DNA of 64,000 bases from CAVVZJ01 sp963752755. GTDB lineage: Bacteria; Planctomycetota; Planctomycetia; Isosphaerales; Isosphaeraceae. Position numbers and translations under genes: made by a program. Within the stretch, counting starts at the first letter, position 1; each line of letters begins with the position of its first letter. Positions 17,559 to 27,353 of this stretch are shown piece by piece. The stretch lies in assembly GCA_963752755.1 (NCBI GenBank), contig CAVVZJ010000011.1, forward strand, positions 248,001 to 312,000, in the 5' to 3' direction. The notes below the pieces were generated by a model. The model was given only the letters and a program-made list of their open reading frames with translations. It made no database searches and was not told the origin of the DNA.

Positions 17559-18456
17559 GAGTCTGTTCCAAAAGGGGCGTCGGCTGTAGTTTGGGGGGAT
17601 GGAACGCAAAGCCTACCCCAGCGACCTGACCGACGCCCAGTGGCGCCTCCTCGCTTCCCTGATCCCCGAGGCCAAGCCCGGCGGCAGGCCCCGCAAGTAC
17701 GAGATGCGCGAGGTCATCAATGGCCTGCTCTACCTCAACCGCGAGGGCTGTTCCTGGCGGGCGTTGCCCCACGACCTGCCCCACTGGAAGACCTGCTACA
17801 ACTTCTTCCGCCGGTTCGAGGCCGACGGCACCTGGGACGCCCTGGTCGCCGCGTTGCGGGGGGAGGTGCGGACGAAGCTCGGCGCGCCGCCGACGCCCAG
17901 CGGCGCCTGCATCGATAGCCAGTCGGCCAAGACGGCGCACGGCGGGGCCGAGGTCGGCGTCGATGGCGGCAAGATGGTGCGGGGCCGCAAGCGACATATC
18001 GTCACCGACACGCTGGGGTTGCTGCTGATCGTCGTGGTCACCGCGGCGAACCTCGACGACGGGGCGACGGCGCCGCGGCTGCTGGCCGGTCTGCCCGCCG
18101 TGACGTTCCCCCGGCTGGCCGTGGTGTGGGCGGACCGGAAGTACCGCAACTCCCGGCTCGACGCCTGGCTGTCGGGCCAGGACCGGCTCCGCGTGGAGGT
18201 GAGCTCGAAGCCCGAGGGCGAGCGGGGGTTCAAGCCGCTGAAGGTGCGGTGGGTGGTCGAGCAGACCTTCGGCTGCCTGCTGCGGTGGCGGCGGCTGGTG
18301 CGGGACTTCGAGCGGCTGCCGGAGACGAGCGCGGCGATGGTCAAGCTCAGCTCGATCCATCGGATGGTCCGCCGTGCCCGGCCGCCGCGATGGCGGAAGA
18401 AATTCCGCTACAAGCGGCCGCCCAAAGCGGCCGCTTGAGTCTTTTGGAACAGTCTC
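17559..18456 (+). mobile_element. IS5-family insertion sequence at the MITE edge
   Basis: An 898-bp element with 16-bp terminal inverted repeats GAGTCTGTTCCAAAAG and, at the other end, GAGACTGTTCCAAAAG (one mismatch). It is flanked by TTA on both sides (17556-17558 and 18457-18459), the 3-bp TNA duplication typical of several IS5 subgroups. It inserted into the TTA at the right edge of MITE copy B. Confidence 0.9.
17599..18438 (+). CDS. IS5-family transposase, intact
   Basis: A 279-aa DDE transposase. The N-terminal DUF4096 domain begins YPSDLTDAQWRLLASLIPEA and continues to NGLLYLNREGCSWRALPHDL. The catalytic residues are visible in GACIDSQSAKTAHGG (D), RLAVVWADRKYRNSRL (D) and VRWVVEQTFGCLLRWRRLVR (E). 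Full length for the family, with the stop 18 bp before the right inverted repeat. Likely functional. Confidence 0.93.
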   Translation: MERKAYPSDLTDAQWRLLASLIPEAKPGGRPRKYEMREVINGLLYLNREGCSWRALPHDLPHWKTCYNFFRRFEADGTWDALVAALRGEVRTKLGAPPTPSGACIDSQSAKTAHGGAEVGVDGGKMVRGRKRHIVTDTLGLLLIVVVTAANLDDGATAPRLLAGLPAVTFPRLAVVWADRKYRNSRLDAWLSGQDRLRVEVSSKPEGERGFKPLKVRWVVEQTFGCLLRWRRLVRDFERLPETSAAMVKLSSIHRMVRRARPPRWRKKFRYKRPPKAAA

Positions 18457-20721
18457 TTACAAGTCGTTCGGCGAGGACGCCGAGACGCTGAACCTGTTCG
18501 ACTTCGCGGTGGAGCATGGTCGGATGGGGGGCTTCATCGAAGCCCTGGAGCACTTCGCCGCCAAGGCCGGCGTCAACCTCCCCGCGACCAAGCCAGGCAC
18601 GGATGGCAAGTTCGTTGAGGAGGTTTACGACTACCGGGACGCGAACGGTTCGCTGATCCACCAGGCGATCCGCTACCGGAAACGGGATGGTGGCAAGACC
18701 TTTCATCAGCGACGGCCGGATGGGCAAGGTGACTTCGCCTACGACCTCGACGGGGTCCCACCGCTGCCTTTCAGGCTCCCGGAACTTCTCGCTGCCGACC
18801 CGAGCCAGACCGTCTGGGTGGTCGAGGGCGAGAAGGACGTCAATCGGGCCATCTCCGAGGGCCTGGTCGCCACCTGCAACCACGGTGGGACGGGGAACAC
18901 GAGGGCATGGGCCGAACTGGCTCCATTTTTCGGGGGGCGCGATGTGGTCGTCATCGCCGACAACGACGACCCCGGCCGCAAACACGCTGCGGGCGTGGCC
19001 GATCATCTCGTCGCCCATGCCGCGTCGGTGCGGGTGATCGACCTCTTCGACGTCCCCCACCGGGGCGACCTGAGCGACTTCCTGGATCGAGGCTACGAGG
19101 TCGAGGAACTGGTTCATCTGGCTCAGCAAGCCGCCACCCCACTCGAAGACCGAAGGACAGGTTCCCGACGTGATCGAGGAGGGGGGTTTTCGAGGTTTCC
19201 TCGCGAATCCACCCGAACCACAGCCGATCCGAGATCAACTCCTGCCTGTCGAGCCGCTGATCCCCGAGATGATCCCCGCTCCATTCCGGCCCTGGGTGGC
19301 CGACATTTCCGAACGGATGCAATGCCCCCTGGAGTTCCTCGCCGTCGGGCTGATGGTGGTTGTCGGCTCCCTGGTCGGTCGCCGGATGACGCTCCGACCC
19401 AAGCGCCGCGACGAATGGACGGTCATCCCGAACCTCTGGGGAGGGGTTGTCGGGAACCCCGGCGTGATGAAGACGCCCGCCCTGGCCGAGGTCATGAAAC
19501 CGCTCCGGCACTGGAACAGGAATCGCGCCTCCGCTATGAGGAGGAGCAACAGCGATTCGAACTCGACAGGTTGCTCGCAGCGTCCCGGGCCGAGGAAGCC
19601 GAGAGGGAGATCAAGAACAAGCTCAAGGAAGGAGGAACCGATGAGGAGCGTCTCCGGGACCTGGCCGCGCAAGCGGTGGCCGCTCAACAGATCGAGCCGC
19701 CCGGCCAGAAACGATACGTCATCAACGACGCGACGATCGAGAAACTGGGAGAGGTTCTCCAGGACAATCCCGACGGCTTGCTCGTCTTCCGCGACGAACT
19801 GATGGGCTTGCTCCGTGGCCTGGACAAGGCCGGACGTGAGCAGGACCGGGCATTCTACCTGGAGGGCTGGAACGGAGAAGGCCAGTTCACCTTCGATCGG
19901 ATCGCTCGCGGGACGAAGTTCATCCCGGCGGTCTGCCTGTCGATCCTGGGCGGAATTCAGCCCGGCCCCCTGAGTGACTATTTTCGAGCCGCCGCGAAGA
20001 GCGGGAAGGATCACGACGGCTTGATCTCTCGTTTCCAACTCCTCGTGTACCCCGACGCGATGGGCGGATGAAAGAACGTGGATGAGTGGCCCGACGCACA
20101 GGCCAAGGAGCGTGCGTTCCAGGTCTTCCGAGAACTGGATCGCCTGGACGGGCTGACGATCGGAGCGGAGGTCGACAAGTACGGCGGTCCGCCGTTCTTG
20201 CGGTTCTCCCACGACGCCCAGGAACTCTTCGATGAGTGGCGGAATGACCTGGAGAACCTCAAGCTGAGAGCGATCGACGAAGATCCGCTCATCATCTGTC
20301 ACCTGGCGAAATACCGCTCCCTGATGCCGAAACTCGCCCTGCTGTTCCACCTGATCGAGGTCGCCGGTGGGACGGCGACCGGACCCGTGAGCAGGGATGC
20401 GGCTGAGATGGCGGCGGGATGGTGCGACGTGCTGGAATGCCACGCAAGGCGCATCTACGGGAGGTTCGGCGATCCCATCGCCAAGGCGGCACGCAGCTTG
20501 GCCGAGCGGATCAAAAAGAGAGAGGTCCGTTCCTCATTCCGGATTCACCAGGTGGCGCAGCGGGGCTGGACCGACCTGGGGACGTCCGCCGACGTGGAGA
20601 TGGCGGTGGAGCGACTGGAGGCGTTGAACTGGGTCCGACGCGAGAAGAGCCCGTCCAGCCCCCAAGGTGGCCGGCCGAAGACCGTAGTCCACGTCAACCC
20701 GAGGCTCTTGGGAGAAGCCGC

Positions 20722-21528
20722 ATGAAATACTACCAGGCCCTCCGCCGACGCCTGGAGGAGGAATCCGGTTCCAGGAGCCCGGTTGAACCAGATTCCCCAC
20801 GAGGCGTATCTGGATCGAGATCCAGCCGGACGAAGCCGACCCAGCCTTCGGTGCCCCCGCGTGATGGAGCACGCGGGGAACCGAGAAAACCGGGAAAACC
20901 CAGCCAGGGCCACTCGCCGACGAGTTTTCCCGGTTCTCTAGGTTTCGGGGAAGTCTCCGACCCCGCTGGTGGATCAACGTGGAGCACCGCTGGGCCGGCG
21001 AACGATCCACCCCGCCCGACGTCGCGATCAGGGAGCATCCCCCAAGAGGCAGCGTGGAAGGCCGAACTGAAACGCTGGCCTCAGGAGTGGCAGGAGGCGT
21101 GGGAGGAACGTGCCGCAATCATGGAGTTCGACGCGGGCCTCGACCGGGAGACCGCCGAACGGAATGCCTTCGAAGACATCTCGGAGCGGTTGCGCCTGCC
21201 TCCAGCGGTTCAAGGACCGGAACCAACCGGGACCGACGACTTCTGGGATCACATCGACGAATACCTGTTGAGCAAGGGGTTCTACCCGGTTGACGCCTCC
21301 GAACTGGACTCCTATGTCCAGATCCCTTGGCCGCTTCCCTCATCCGAGGAGGAGTCGGACAAGCCCTGGAGATGCACCAACCGCTATTGCCGGGATAAGG
21401 GACGCTGGAGGAAATCAGTTCATGGTGTGATCAACTGTGTTAACTGCACACCGCCAGGGTCGCCGGCGCTGGTAGCAGAGACGGGAACGGCGGAAGAAAT
21501 GCGCCAGGACCCTGGAAGAAGGCCATAG
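20722..21528 (+). CDS. Hypothetical protein with C-terminal zinc-ribbon-like motif
   Basis: A 268-aa protein whose ATG overlaps the stop of the primase/DUF3987 gene (ATGA), implying translational coupling. The first 110 residues are Pro/Ser/Arg-rich and probably disordered. A helical segment follows (AAWKAELKRWPQEWQEAWEE, then AIMEFDAGLDRETAERNAFE). Near the end lies CTNRYCRDKGRWRKSVHG then INCVNC, a C-x4-C...C-x2-C zinc-ribbon pattern. No family recognised. Position suggests a replication-module accessory. Confidence 0.6.
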   Translation: MKYYQALRRRLEEESGSRSPVEPDSPRGVSGSRSSRTKPTQPSVPPRDGARGEPRKPGKPSQGHSPTSFPGSLGFGEVSDPAGGSTWSTAGPANDPPRPTSRSGSIPQEAAWKAELKRWPQEWQEAWEERAAIMEFDAGLDRETAERNAFEDISERLRLPPAVQGPEPTGTDDFWDHIDEYLLSKGFYPVDASELDSYVQIPWPLPSSEEESDKPWRCTNRYCRDKGRWRKSVHGVINCVNCTPPGSPALVAETGTAEEMRQDPGRRP

Positions 21529-22301
21529 AGATGTGGCACTTCCTGGCGAGCCGCGCGAAGCCGAGTCCGTCAGCGAGTCTCCGGACGGGGCTCTGAACCT
21601 TGATCGGCTGTCGGAGATCGCATGGACTTCATCCTCACTGGCGACGGGTCAAAGGCGACTAATAGTTGAAAAATTCCAGCCGGCAATGGTTAGTTGCCCG
21701 AGTCGCGTGTTGGGGGGCGCCCGGCGGGGTCGGATTCCGACGCAAGGGACTAAGGGCAATGGAGTTATGTCCGCTACTACCCTACGATCCTGGAGCGCCT
21801 GACGGCGTTGCTGCGGCACGGCCCCGGCGCTGTGCTGGAGTTCGATCACGTCCCCGCCCCCGAAGCAGCCCCGGCGCTGTAAAGGACCGAGCCGTCTCCT
21901 CGAATCATGCACACCGAGTTACTTACCCGGACCCGGTAATCAGGTACAGCCACCCTTTCTCTGCGGCGTGGTACTGAGCGGTCGGTCGCATCGTTCGTTG
22001 CCCCCGTCACCCGTCGATGAGGCGTCCCGCGACACCTTCGCATAAAGTACCGCAACTCCGCCCGACGCCGATAGATCCACGGGACGCGAAAGCCCCTCTC
22101 TCTCCTCCTGAATCTCGATCGTTGCGCGACCAGGCGCGCCATCGCCCCGAGTTGGGGCGACTCTCGCGGCGGTGCTTGGCGCTGGACTACGATCCAGACC
22201 GCCGTCCGTTCCGAGGGCTCGAAGATCGCTTCACAGACCGGTTCCGGGCAACCGCGACCCAACCGGCACACACGGCGAGATGGTGTGATCGGCTCTACCT
22301 T
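21529..22301. other. Gap with one coding-like remnant
   Basis: About 770 bp between the mobile module and the histidine kinase. At 21754-21882 a frame reads GQWSYVRYYPTILERLTALL then GAVLEFDHVPAPEAAPAL and a stop. It looks like a gene 3' end but has no start. The rest holds nothing I can support. This is a possible right border of the mobile region. Confidence 0.35.
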
Positions 22302-25300
22302 TCAAGGAGCCTCGCTTTTCCGAACGGCTTTGGTTGCGGGCGAGGTCGCATCGGCCAGTAGCGACCGGATGGCCTCGGGGTCCACCGGCTTGACGAGGTG
22401 GCAGTTGAACCCAGCCGCCCGGGACTTCTGCCGGTCCGTCTCCTGGCCCCAACCTGTCAGTGCCACGAGTGTCATCTCGGCGAACTCCGGCCGACTCCGC
22501 AGACGACCAGCGACCTCGTAGCCATCCATCCCAGGCATACCGATGTCCAGCAGTACGATTTCGGGACGGAACTCCCCGGCGGCGACCAGCGCCTCGGGGC
22601 CGTCGTGGACGACCCGCACTTCCTGACCATACAGTCGCTCCAGAACTCGGGCCAGACTGCTGGCGGCATCGCGGTTGTCGTCCACGACCAGGATGCGGCG
22701 GCGGGGTAAGGCGGCTTTGCTAGAGACCGGAAGCCGCGGCTCGGGTTTGGATCGCTCCAGGGCGGCTGCGGCGAGGGTGGGCAAGCTCACGACGAACTCG
22801 CTGCCCTGTCCCGGACCCGCGCTCGATGCGGTGATCGTGCCGCCGTGCATCTCGACCAGAGTCTTGACCAGGCCCAGACCGATGCCCAGACCGCTCTGGG
22901 AACGGGCCGAGCCCTGATCGACCTGCACGAACATCTCGAAGACGTGCGGCAGCTTCTCCGGCGGGATGCCGACGCCTGTGTCGCGCACCCGGATGACCGC
23001 CTCGCTGCCGTCGCGTCCAGCCTCCAACTTGATCTGACCCCCAGGCGCGGTGTACTTGATCGCGTTGGTCAGCATGTTGGCGAGCACCTGCTCCAGACGC
23101 GCAGGATCAGCCTCCAGCAGAATCGGTTCAGCCGGCAGGGAGGTGATCAATTGATGGTGCTGCGACTCGGCCGCCGGGCGCACCGACGCGACAGCGTGGC
23201 GGACCACCGGGGCCAGTTCGACGACCTCACGGCGGAGCCCGATCTTGCCTTGCTCGATGCGGGCCACGTCCATCAGATCGTCGACCAGCCGTGCCAGGTG
23301 GGCGGCCTGGCGCTCGATCATGCCGACCTCGTCCCCCGCCGCGGCGACAACCGCGGGGATTTCGGCCAGCAGCCGGGCCGCGTTGCGGACCGGGGCGAGC
23401 GGGTTGCGGAGCTCGTGGGCCAGCGTGGCCAGGAACTCTCCCTTGCGGCGGTCGGCCTCCCGGAGCGCGTCGTAGAGCCGGGCGTTCTCCACGGCGATGG
23501 CCGCCCGGTGCGCCAGCTCTTCCGCCAGTCGCAGGTTGTCCAAGCCGTAGCAGCGGCCCGACTCAGCGGCGATGAAGGCGATTGCCCCCAGTGGACCCTT
23601 CCGACCGACCAGCGGCACGCAGAGGTAGGACCTCAGGCCGAGATCTCGCAGGATGCGCAGGTGCTCCGCATCCTGGGCACCGGATGCCAGCATCTCGTCG
23701 GTGATCTCGGGGACGAGGACCGACTCACCCGTCTGGATCACCTCGTAAACGCCCTGAGGGGAGTCGGGACGGGTCGGGTAGCGGCGATGCAAGTCGTAGC
23801 CGAGCTCGACCTTGGCCGGGTCGGCGTGTGCCACCGCCAGCCGATGGAGCGAGCCGCCGTCGTCGAGCAGGTCCACGGCGCACCAGTCGGCGAAGTGGGG
23901 CACGGCCAGGCGGGCGACCCGTCGGAGCGCCTCGGCCTCGTCGGTCAAGGCCGCCAGGGCAGCGCCGGCCTCGGCCAGAAAGTGGGCATCCTGCTCGGCC
24001 CGGCGTCGGTCGTCGATGTCGGTTGCGGTGCCGAGCCTCCGCATCAGGTTGCCGCTGGCGTCGAGCACCGGGACGGCGCGGCCGAGGTGCCAGCGGTAGA
24101 TCCCGTGGCGGTTGCGCAAACGGTACTCGGCTTCGAACGGAGCGGTCGGCCCGCGCGAGAGCGTGCCGGCCTCGATGATCCGGGCGAGGTCGTCGGGGTG
24201 GACGACCGATCGCCAGCCCTCCAGGCCGTAGGCCTGCTCGGGCGACAGCCCCGTGTAGTCGAACCACCGCTCGTTGTAGAACTCGACCGAGTGGTCGGGC
24301 CGGGCGATCCAGACGATCTGTGGCATCGCCCCGGCCAGGTAGCGGAACCGCTCCTCGCTTTCCCGCAACGCCTCCTCGGCCCGCAACCGGTCGGTGATGT
24401 CGATGGCCATGCCGCCGACCCAGGTCGCACCGCTGACGGGATCGGGGATCGGGAACTTGCTGACGAGCGAGTGGTGGAGCACCCCGTCCGCGTGCTCCAG
24501 CGTCTCGACAACCTGCAACCCGGTCGGTGATTCGAGCGCCCGTTCATCGTGCTCCCGGAATCGGGCCGCCGTCTCGGTGGGGAAGATCTCCTCGTCGGTC
24601 CGACCGTAGAGGCGTGACCGCGGTGTCTGGAAGGCTCGCTCGGCCGCATCGTTGGCATAGAGGTAACGGCCCTGGGCGTCCTTGATCCAGGCCAGGCCGG
24701 GCAGTTGCTGCATGAACCGGGCGAACCGGGCCTCGCTCTCGCGGAGCGCCACCTCGGCTCGCACACGCTCGGTGATGTCCTCGGCGACGGCCACCACTCC
24801 GGCCGGTCGGCCCGAACCGTCACGGACCAGCGAAACGGCGGCCCGGACCCACACTTCCCGGCCATCCGGCCGGAGGTACCGCTTCTCGATCCGGTAGGCC
24901 GAATCCCGCCGGGCGATCTGATCGAAGAGTCCCAGGTTCGCCGGCAGGTCGCCCGGATGGGTGATGTCCTGGAAGCGGAGTGTGAGCAAGGTCTCGCGGG
25001 GGTAACCGACGATCTCGCAGTAGCGGTCGTTGGCCCGGAGGAACCGGCCGTCGAGGTCCACCTCGGCAATGCCGACAGCCGCCTGGTCGTAAACGGCCCG
25101 GTAATGCTCCTCGCTCTCGCGAAGCGCCTCCTCGGCCCGGACCCGCTCGGTGATGTCCTCGTGGATGAGGACGACCTCGCGGACCCGTCCAGCGTCGTCC
25201 TTCAGCGGGTAGGCGACGGCGGCCACCCAGCGGCGGGGGTCGGTGTGGCGAGTGCGGCCGGGAATCGTCTCATTCGGGTCGTAGCGGATGGCCGGCACGG

Positions 25301-26540
25301 CGACGGCCTCCCCCGCAAACGCCCGCTGAATGGACGGGAGGACGCCCCGGGCCTCAAGCTGCGCGTCGTGGAGGATATTGTAGTCAGGGATCTCGTCGAA
25401 CCGGACGCCCCACAAACGCTCCCACGCCCGGTTCGCCCGCACCGCCCGGCCGTCGGGGGCGAAGACCTGGATGCTGAAGGGAGCCTGCTCCATCAGGTCC
25501 CGGAACCGTTGCTCGCCCTCCCGCAACTGCTGATCGGCCCGACGTCGCTCGGTGATGTCGGTGACCATTCCGAGCGCTCCGGCGAACCGGCCGTCTGGCC
25601 CGTCCACTCGGCTGATCGCGCAGTGGGTCCAGACCTCGCCGCCGTCCTTCCGCCGCCAGCGGAACTCGACCGCGCCGGGCTCACCACGCAGCCGGCGCTC
25701 CCACTGGGCCATCGATTCGCCGAGGTCCTCGGCGAACATCAGCTCGCGGATCGGGCGACCCATCAACTCCTCGGGGTCGTAGCCGAGCATCTGCGCCAGC
25801 CGGGTATTGACAAAGGTTGTCCGCAACCCGGTGTCGATCTGCCAGACCCCCTCCAGGGCCGTCTCGACGATCCGACGGTAGCCCGCGTCGGCCCGGTGCC
25901 GTTCGACCGCAAGAGCGGCGAGCTTCGCGGCGCGGCGGGCGACTCGCGACTCCCGGGCTGTCGGCGGCCGCGGCTCGCAAAGGTAGGCGGCGAAGGTGCC
26001 CAGAACTTCCCCGGCCGCCGAGCGGAACGGCGTCGCGAGACAGGCCCGGAGCCCGTGGGCCGTCGTCAGGGATGCGAGGCTGGACCAGGCCGGGTCGTTG
26101 GCGATGTCGGTGCTGACAACCGGCTCGCCCGACCGAGCCGCCGCCCCGCACGAGCCTCCCCCCGGTCCGACCGGCAACGCCTCCAGTCCGCTTCGACCTT
26201 CGTCGGACAGGCTCGGCGCGGCCGCCCAGCGAAGGCGAAGCCCGTCAGGTTCGAGCAGCATCACCACGCCGACGACGCCGGGGCAGAGCGTCTCGACCAT
26301 GAGGCAGAGAGTCTCCAGGGTCTCGACCAGCGGACGGCCCGCGCCGATCATCAGGAGGATCGGCCCCTCGGCCTCCAGAAGGGCCTCAGCCCAACCCGCG
26401 TTGTCCGGGAGCCCCGAGGACGTGTCGGTCGCGACGCCGGGGATGTCCCCACGACCGGCCGACGGCCCATCCCCAATCAAGACCCGGTTGGCCGGGCTCG
26501 GGGGCCGACCGTCTCGGGACTCGTGACTGGTCTGCGACAT
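22302..26540 (-). CDS. Hybrid histidine kinase with GAF, five PAS, GAF and receiver domains
   Basis: A 1412-aa soluble sensor kinase with no membrane segment. Domain order is GAF (about 60-190), five PAS/PAC repeats (about 195-840, each ending in a DITERR/DITDRL-like linker), a second GAF (about 845-1000), HisKA with FLATLAHELRNPLAPV (phospho-His), HATPase with NMLTNAIKYT, DTGVGIPPEK and GLGIGLGLVK, and a C-terminal receiver with RILVVDDNRDAA, VLLDIGMPGMDGY (phospho-Asp) and HLVKPVD. The ATG at 26540 is chosen because AAGGAGG lies 8 nt upstream. A longer in-frame start near 26756 lacks support. Signal and output partner are unknown. The frame is intact over 4.2 kb, unlike many neighbours. Confidence 0.93.
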   Translation of the reverse strand: MSQTSHESRDGRPPSPANRVLIGDGPSAGRGDIPGVATDTSSGLPDNAGWAEALLEAEGPILLMIGAGRPLVETLETLCLMVETLCPGVVGVVMLLEPDGLRLRWAAAPSLSDEGRSGLEALPVGPGGGSCGAAARSGEPVVSTDIANDPAWSSLASLTTAHGLRACLATPFRSAAGEVLGTFAAYLCEPRPPTARESRVARRAAKLAALAVERHRADAGYRRIVETALEGVWQIDTGLRTTFVNTRLAQMLGYDPEELMGRPIRELMFAEDLGESMAQWERRLRGEPGAVEFRWRRKDGGEVWTHCAISRVDGPDGRFAGALGMVTDITERRRADQQLREGEQRFRDLMEQAPFSIQVFAPDGRAVRANRAWERLWGVRFDEIPDYNILHDAQLEARGVLPSIQRAFAGEAVAVPAIRYDPNETIPGRTRHTDPRRWVAAVAYPLKDDAGRVREVVLIHEDITERVRAEEALRESEEHYRAVYDQAAVGIAEVDLDGRFLRANDRYCEIVGYPRETLLTLRFQDITHPGDLPANLGLFDQIARRDSAYRIEKRYLRPDGREVWVRAAVSLVRDGSGRPAGVVAVAEDITERVRAEVALRESEARFARFMQQLPGLAWIKDAQGRYLYANDAAERAFQTPRSRLYGRTDEEIFPTETAARFREHDERALESPTGLQVVETLEHADGVLHHSLVSKFPIPDPVSGATWVGGMAIDITDRLRAEEALRESEERFRYLAGAMPQIVWIARPDHSVEFYNERWFDYTGLSPEQAYGLEGWRSVVHPDDLARIIEAGTLSRGPTAPFEAEYRLRNRHGIYRWHLGRAVPVLDASGNLMRRLGTATDIDDRRRAEQDAHFLAEAGAALAALTDEAEALRRVARLAVPHFADWCAVDLLDDGGSLHRLAVAHADPAKVELGYDLHRRYPTRPDSPQGVYEVIQTGESVLVPEITDEMLASGAQDAEHLRILRDLGLRSYLCVPLVGRKGPLGAIAFIAAESGRCYGLDNLRLAEELAHRAAIAVENARLYDALREADRRKGEFLATLAHELRNPLAPVRNAARLLAEIPAVVAAAGDEVGMIERQAAHLARLVDDLMDVARIEQGKIGLRREVVELAPVVRHAVASVRPAAESQHHQLITSLPAEPILLEADPARLEQVLANMLTNAIKYTAPGGQIKLEAGRDGSEAVIRVRDTGVGIPPEKLPHVFEMFVQVDQGSARSQSGLGIGLGLVKTLVEMHGGTITASSAGPGQGSEFVVSLPTLAAAALERSKPEPRLPVSSKAALPRRRILVVDDNRDAASSLARVLERLYGQEVRVVHDGPEALVAAGEFRPEIVLLDIGMPGMDGYEVAGRLRSRPEFAEMTLVALTGWGQETDRQKSRAAGFNCHLVKPVDPEAIRSLLADATSPATKAVRKSEAP

Positions 26541-27353
26541 CGGTGCCGCCTCCTTGCCGGGACTTTCCCGCCGCCGACACTCGGGCATCCCCCCGGCAGG
26601 GCTCTCTCTCGGGCCAGCAGAGAACGCCATGTGCGGATGTCTGATTCTACCCGGAAGATGGCCCGTCCGTCTCCGCCTCAGAGCACGTGGCTCCTTGGGC
26701 GATGGAGGTGGGGCTCCCCCGATCGAGCATGGACTGGAGTGCCCCACGGGCCTCATCGGAGCTGGAAATCGCGCCGTCTTCCCGTTCGCCCGGCGCGGTT
26801 CCCACGCCCACAGAAAGGCCGACGACCTCCAACGGCATCATTCCTCACATGATAGGATTCGTGCCGTGACCACCGCTACCCCGAAGCGTCGCCCTCGGGC
26901 GAAAGTTGGAAGCGGGATCTCAACGACCGCGTGAGCAAAAGCGCCGGACGGCCCTCCGTGCTCGCTTTGTTTGACTGTTAAGCGGCACTCCCGAGCGGTG
27001 AGGGAACGCCTGAGCGACGCCATGGCGACGCTGTCAGGACGTCTGCGAAACGCTCGAAGGACGCTTCGAAGGGCGTGAGGTGCCGTGGCACAACTTCTTT
27101 TGTATTAGACTCTTAAATCGGAATTTTGCCTATTGTGAAGTTCGTTCGGCGTGGGGCGCGTCGGGGAGTCGCGCGTCGCCTCCGGTGAGGAACAGATCAG
27201 GACCGAAACCAAATTGCCAAGGAGCTGGTTTTATTATAGCACACGATTGGCAAGCCGGTGAGTTCCTCGAAGCACCCGGAGAAGAGCAAGCGGGGCGAGC
27301 ACCTCACGGGAGCGTCCCCTTGTGGCGGTCGCCCTGGATGGGATCGGGGAACC
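26541..27353. other. Intergenic region, nothing recognised
   Basis: About 800 bp between two minus-strand genes. It contains two AT-rich patches (about 27090-27140 and 27225-27245), which may hold promoters or an old insertion edge. No RNA, repeat or convincing gene found. Confidence 0.4.

Larger units (their letters stand above)
17170..20725 (+). pseudogene. Toprim primase / DUF3987 helicase-like protein, interrupted by MITE and IS5
   Basis: The start ATG at 17170 has AGGAGG 7 nt upstream. The first 69 codons end RAFGREDKNPSAAVNVRTGF where the MITE begins. The frame resumes exactly at 18460 as YKSFGEDAETLNLFDFAVEH. A Toprim-like region follows: TVWVVEGEKDVNRAISEG (Glu), VVVIADNDDPGRKHA (DxD). 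The DUF3987 part starts near 19170 (QCPLEFLAVGLMVVVGSLVG) with a Walker-A-like GNPGVMKTPAL, VINDATIEKLGEVLQDN and LLVFRDELMGLLRGLD. Further damage: a frameshift near 19140 (C run), a 1-bp loss near 19508, and TGA at 20069-20071 where the family has Trp (MGG-W-KNVDEWPD). Such proteins prime or unwind DNA for mobile-element replication. Confidence 0.82.

Noticed and set aside
21846..22271. Minus-strand 141-codon frame between the mobile module and the kinase
   Set aside because: Arg-rich, no domain, no convincing start; overlaps a coding-like remnant on the plus strand.
24705..26852. Plus-strand open frame of 715 codons opposite the histidine kinase
   Set aside because: It has no domains, and its composition is the mirror of a high-GC gene on the other strand. 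The kinase frame has full motif support.
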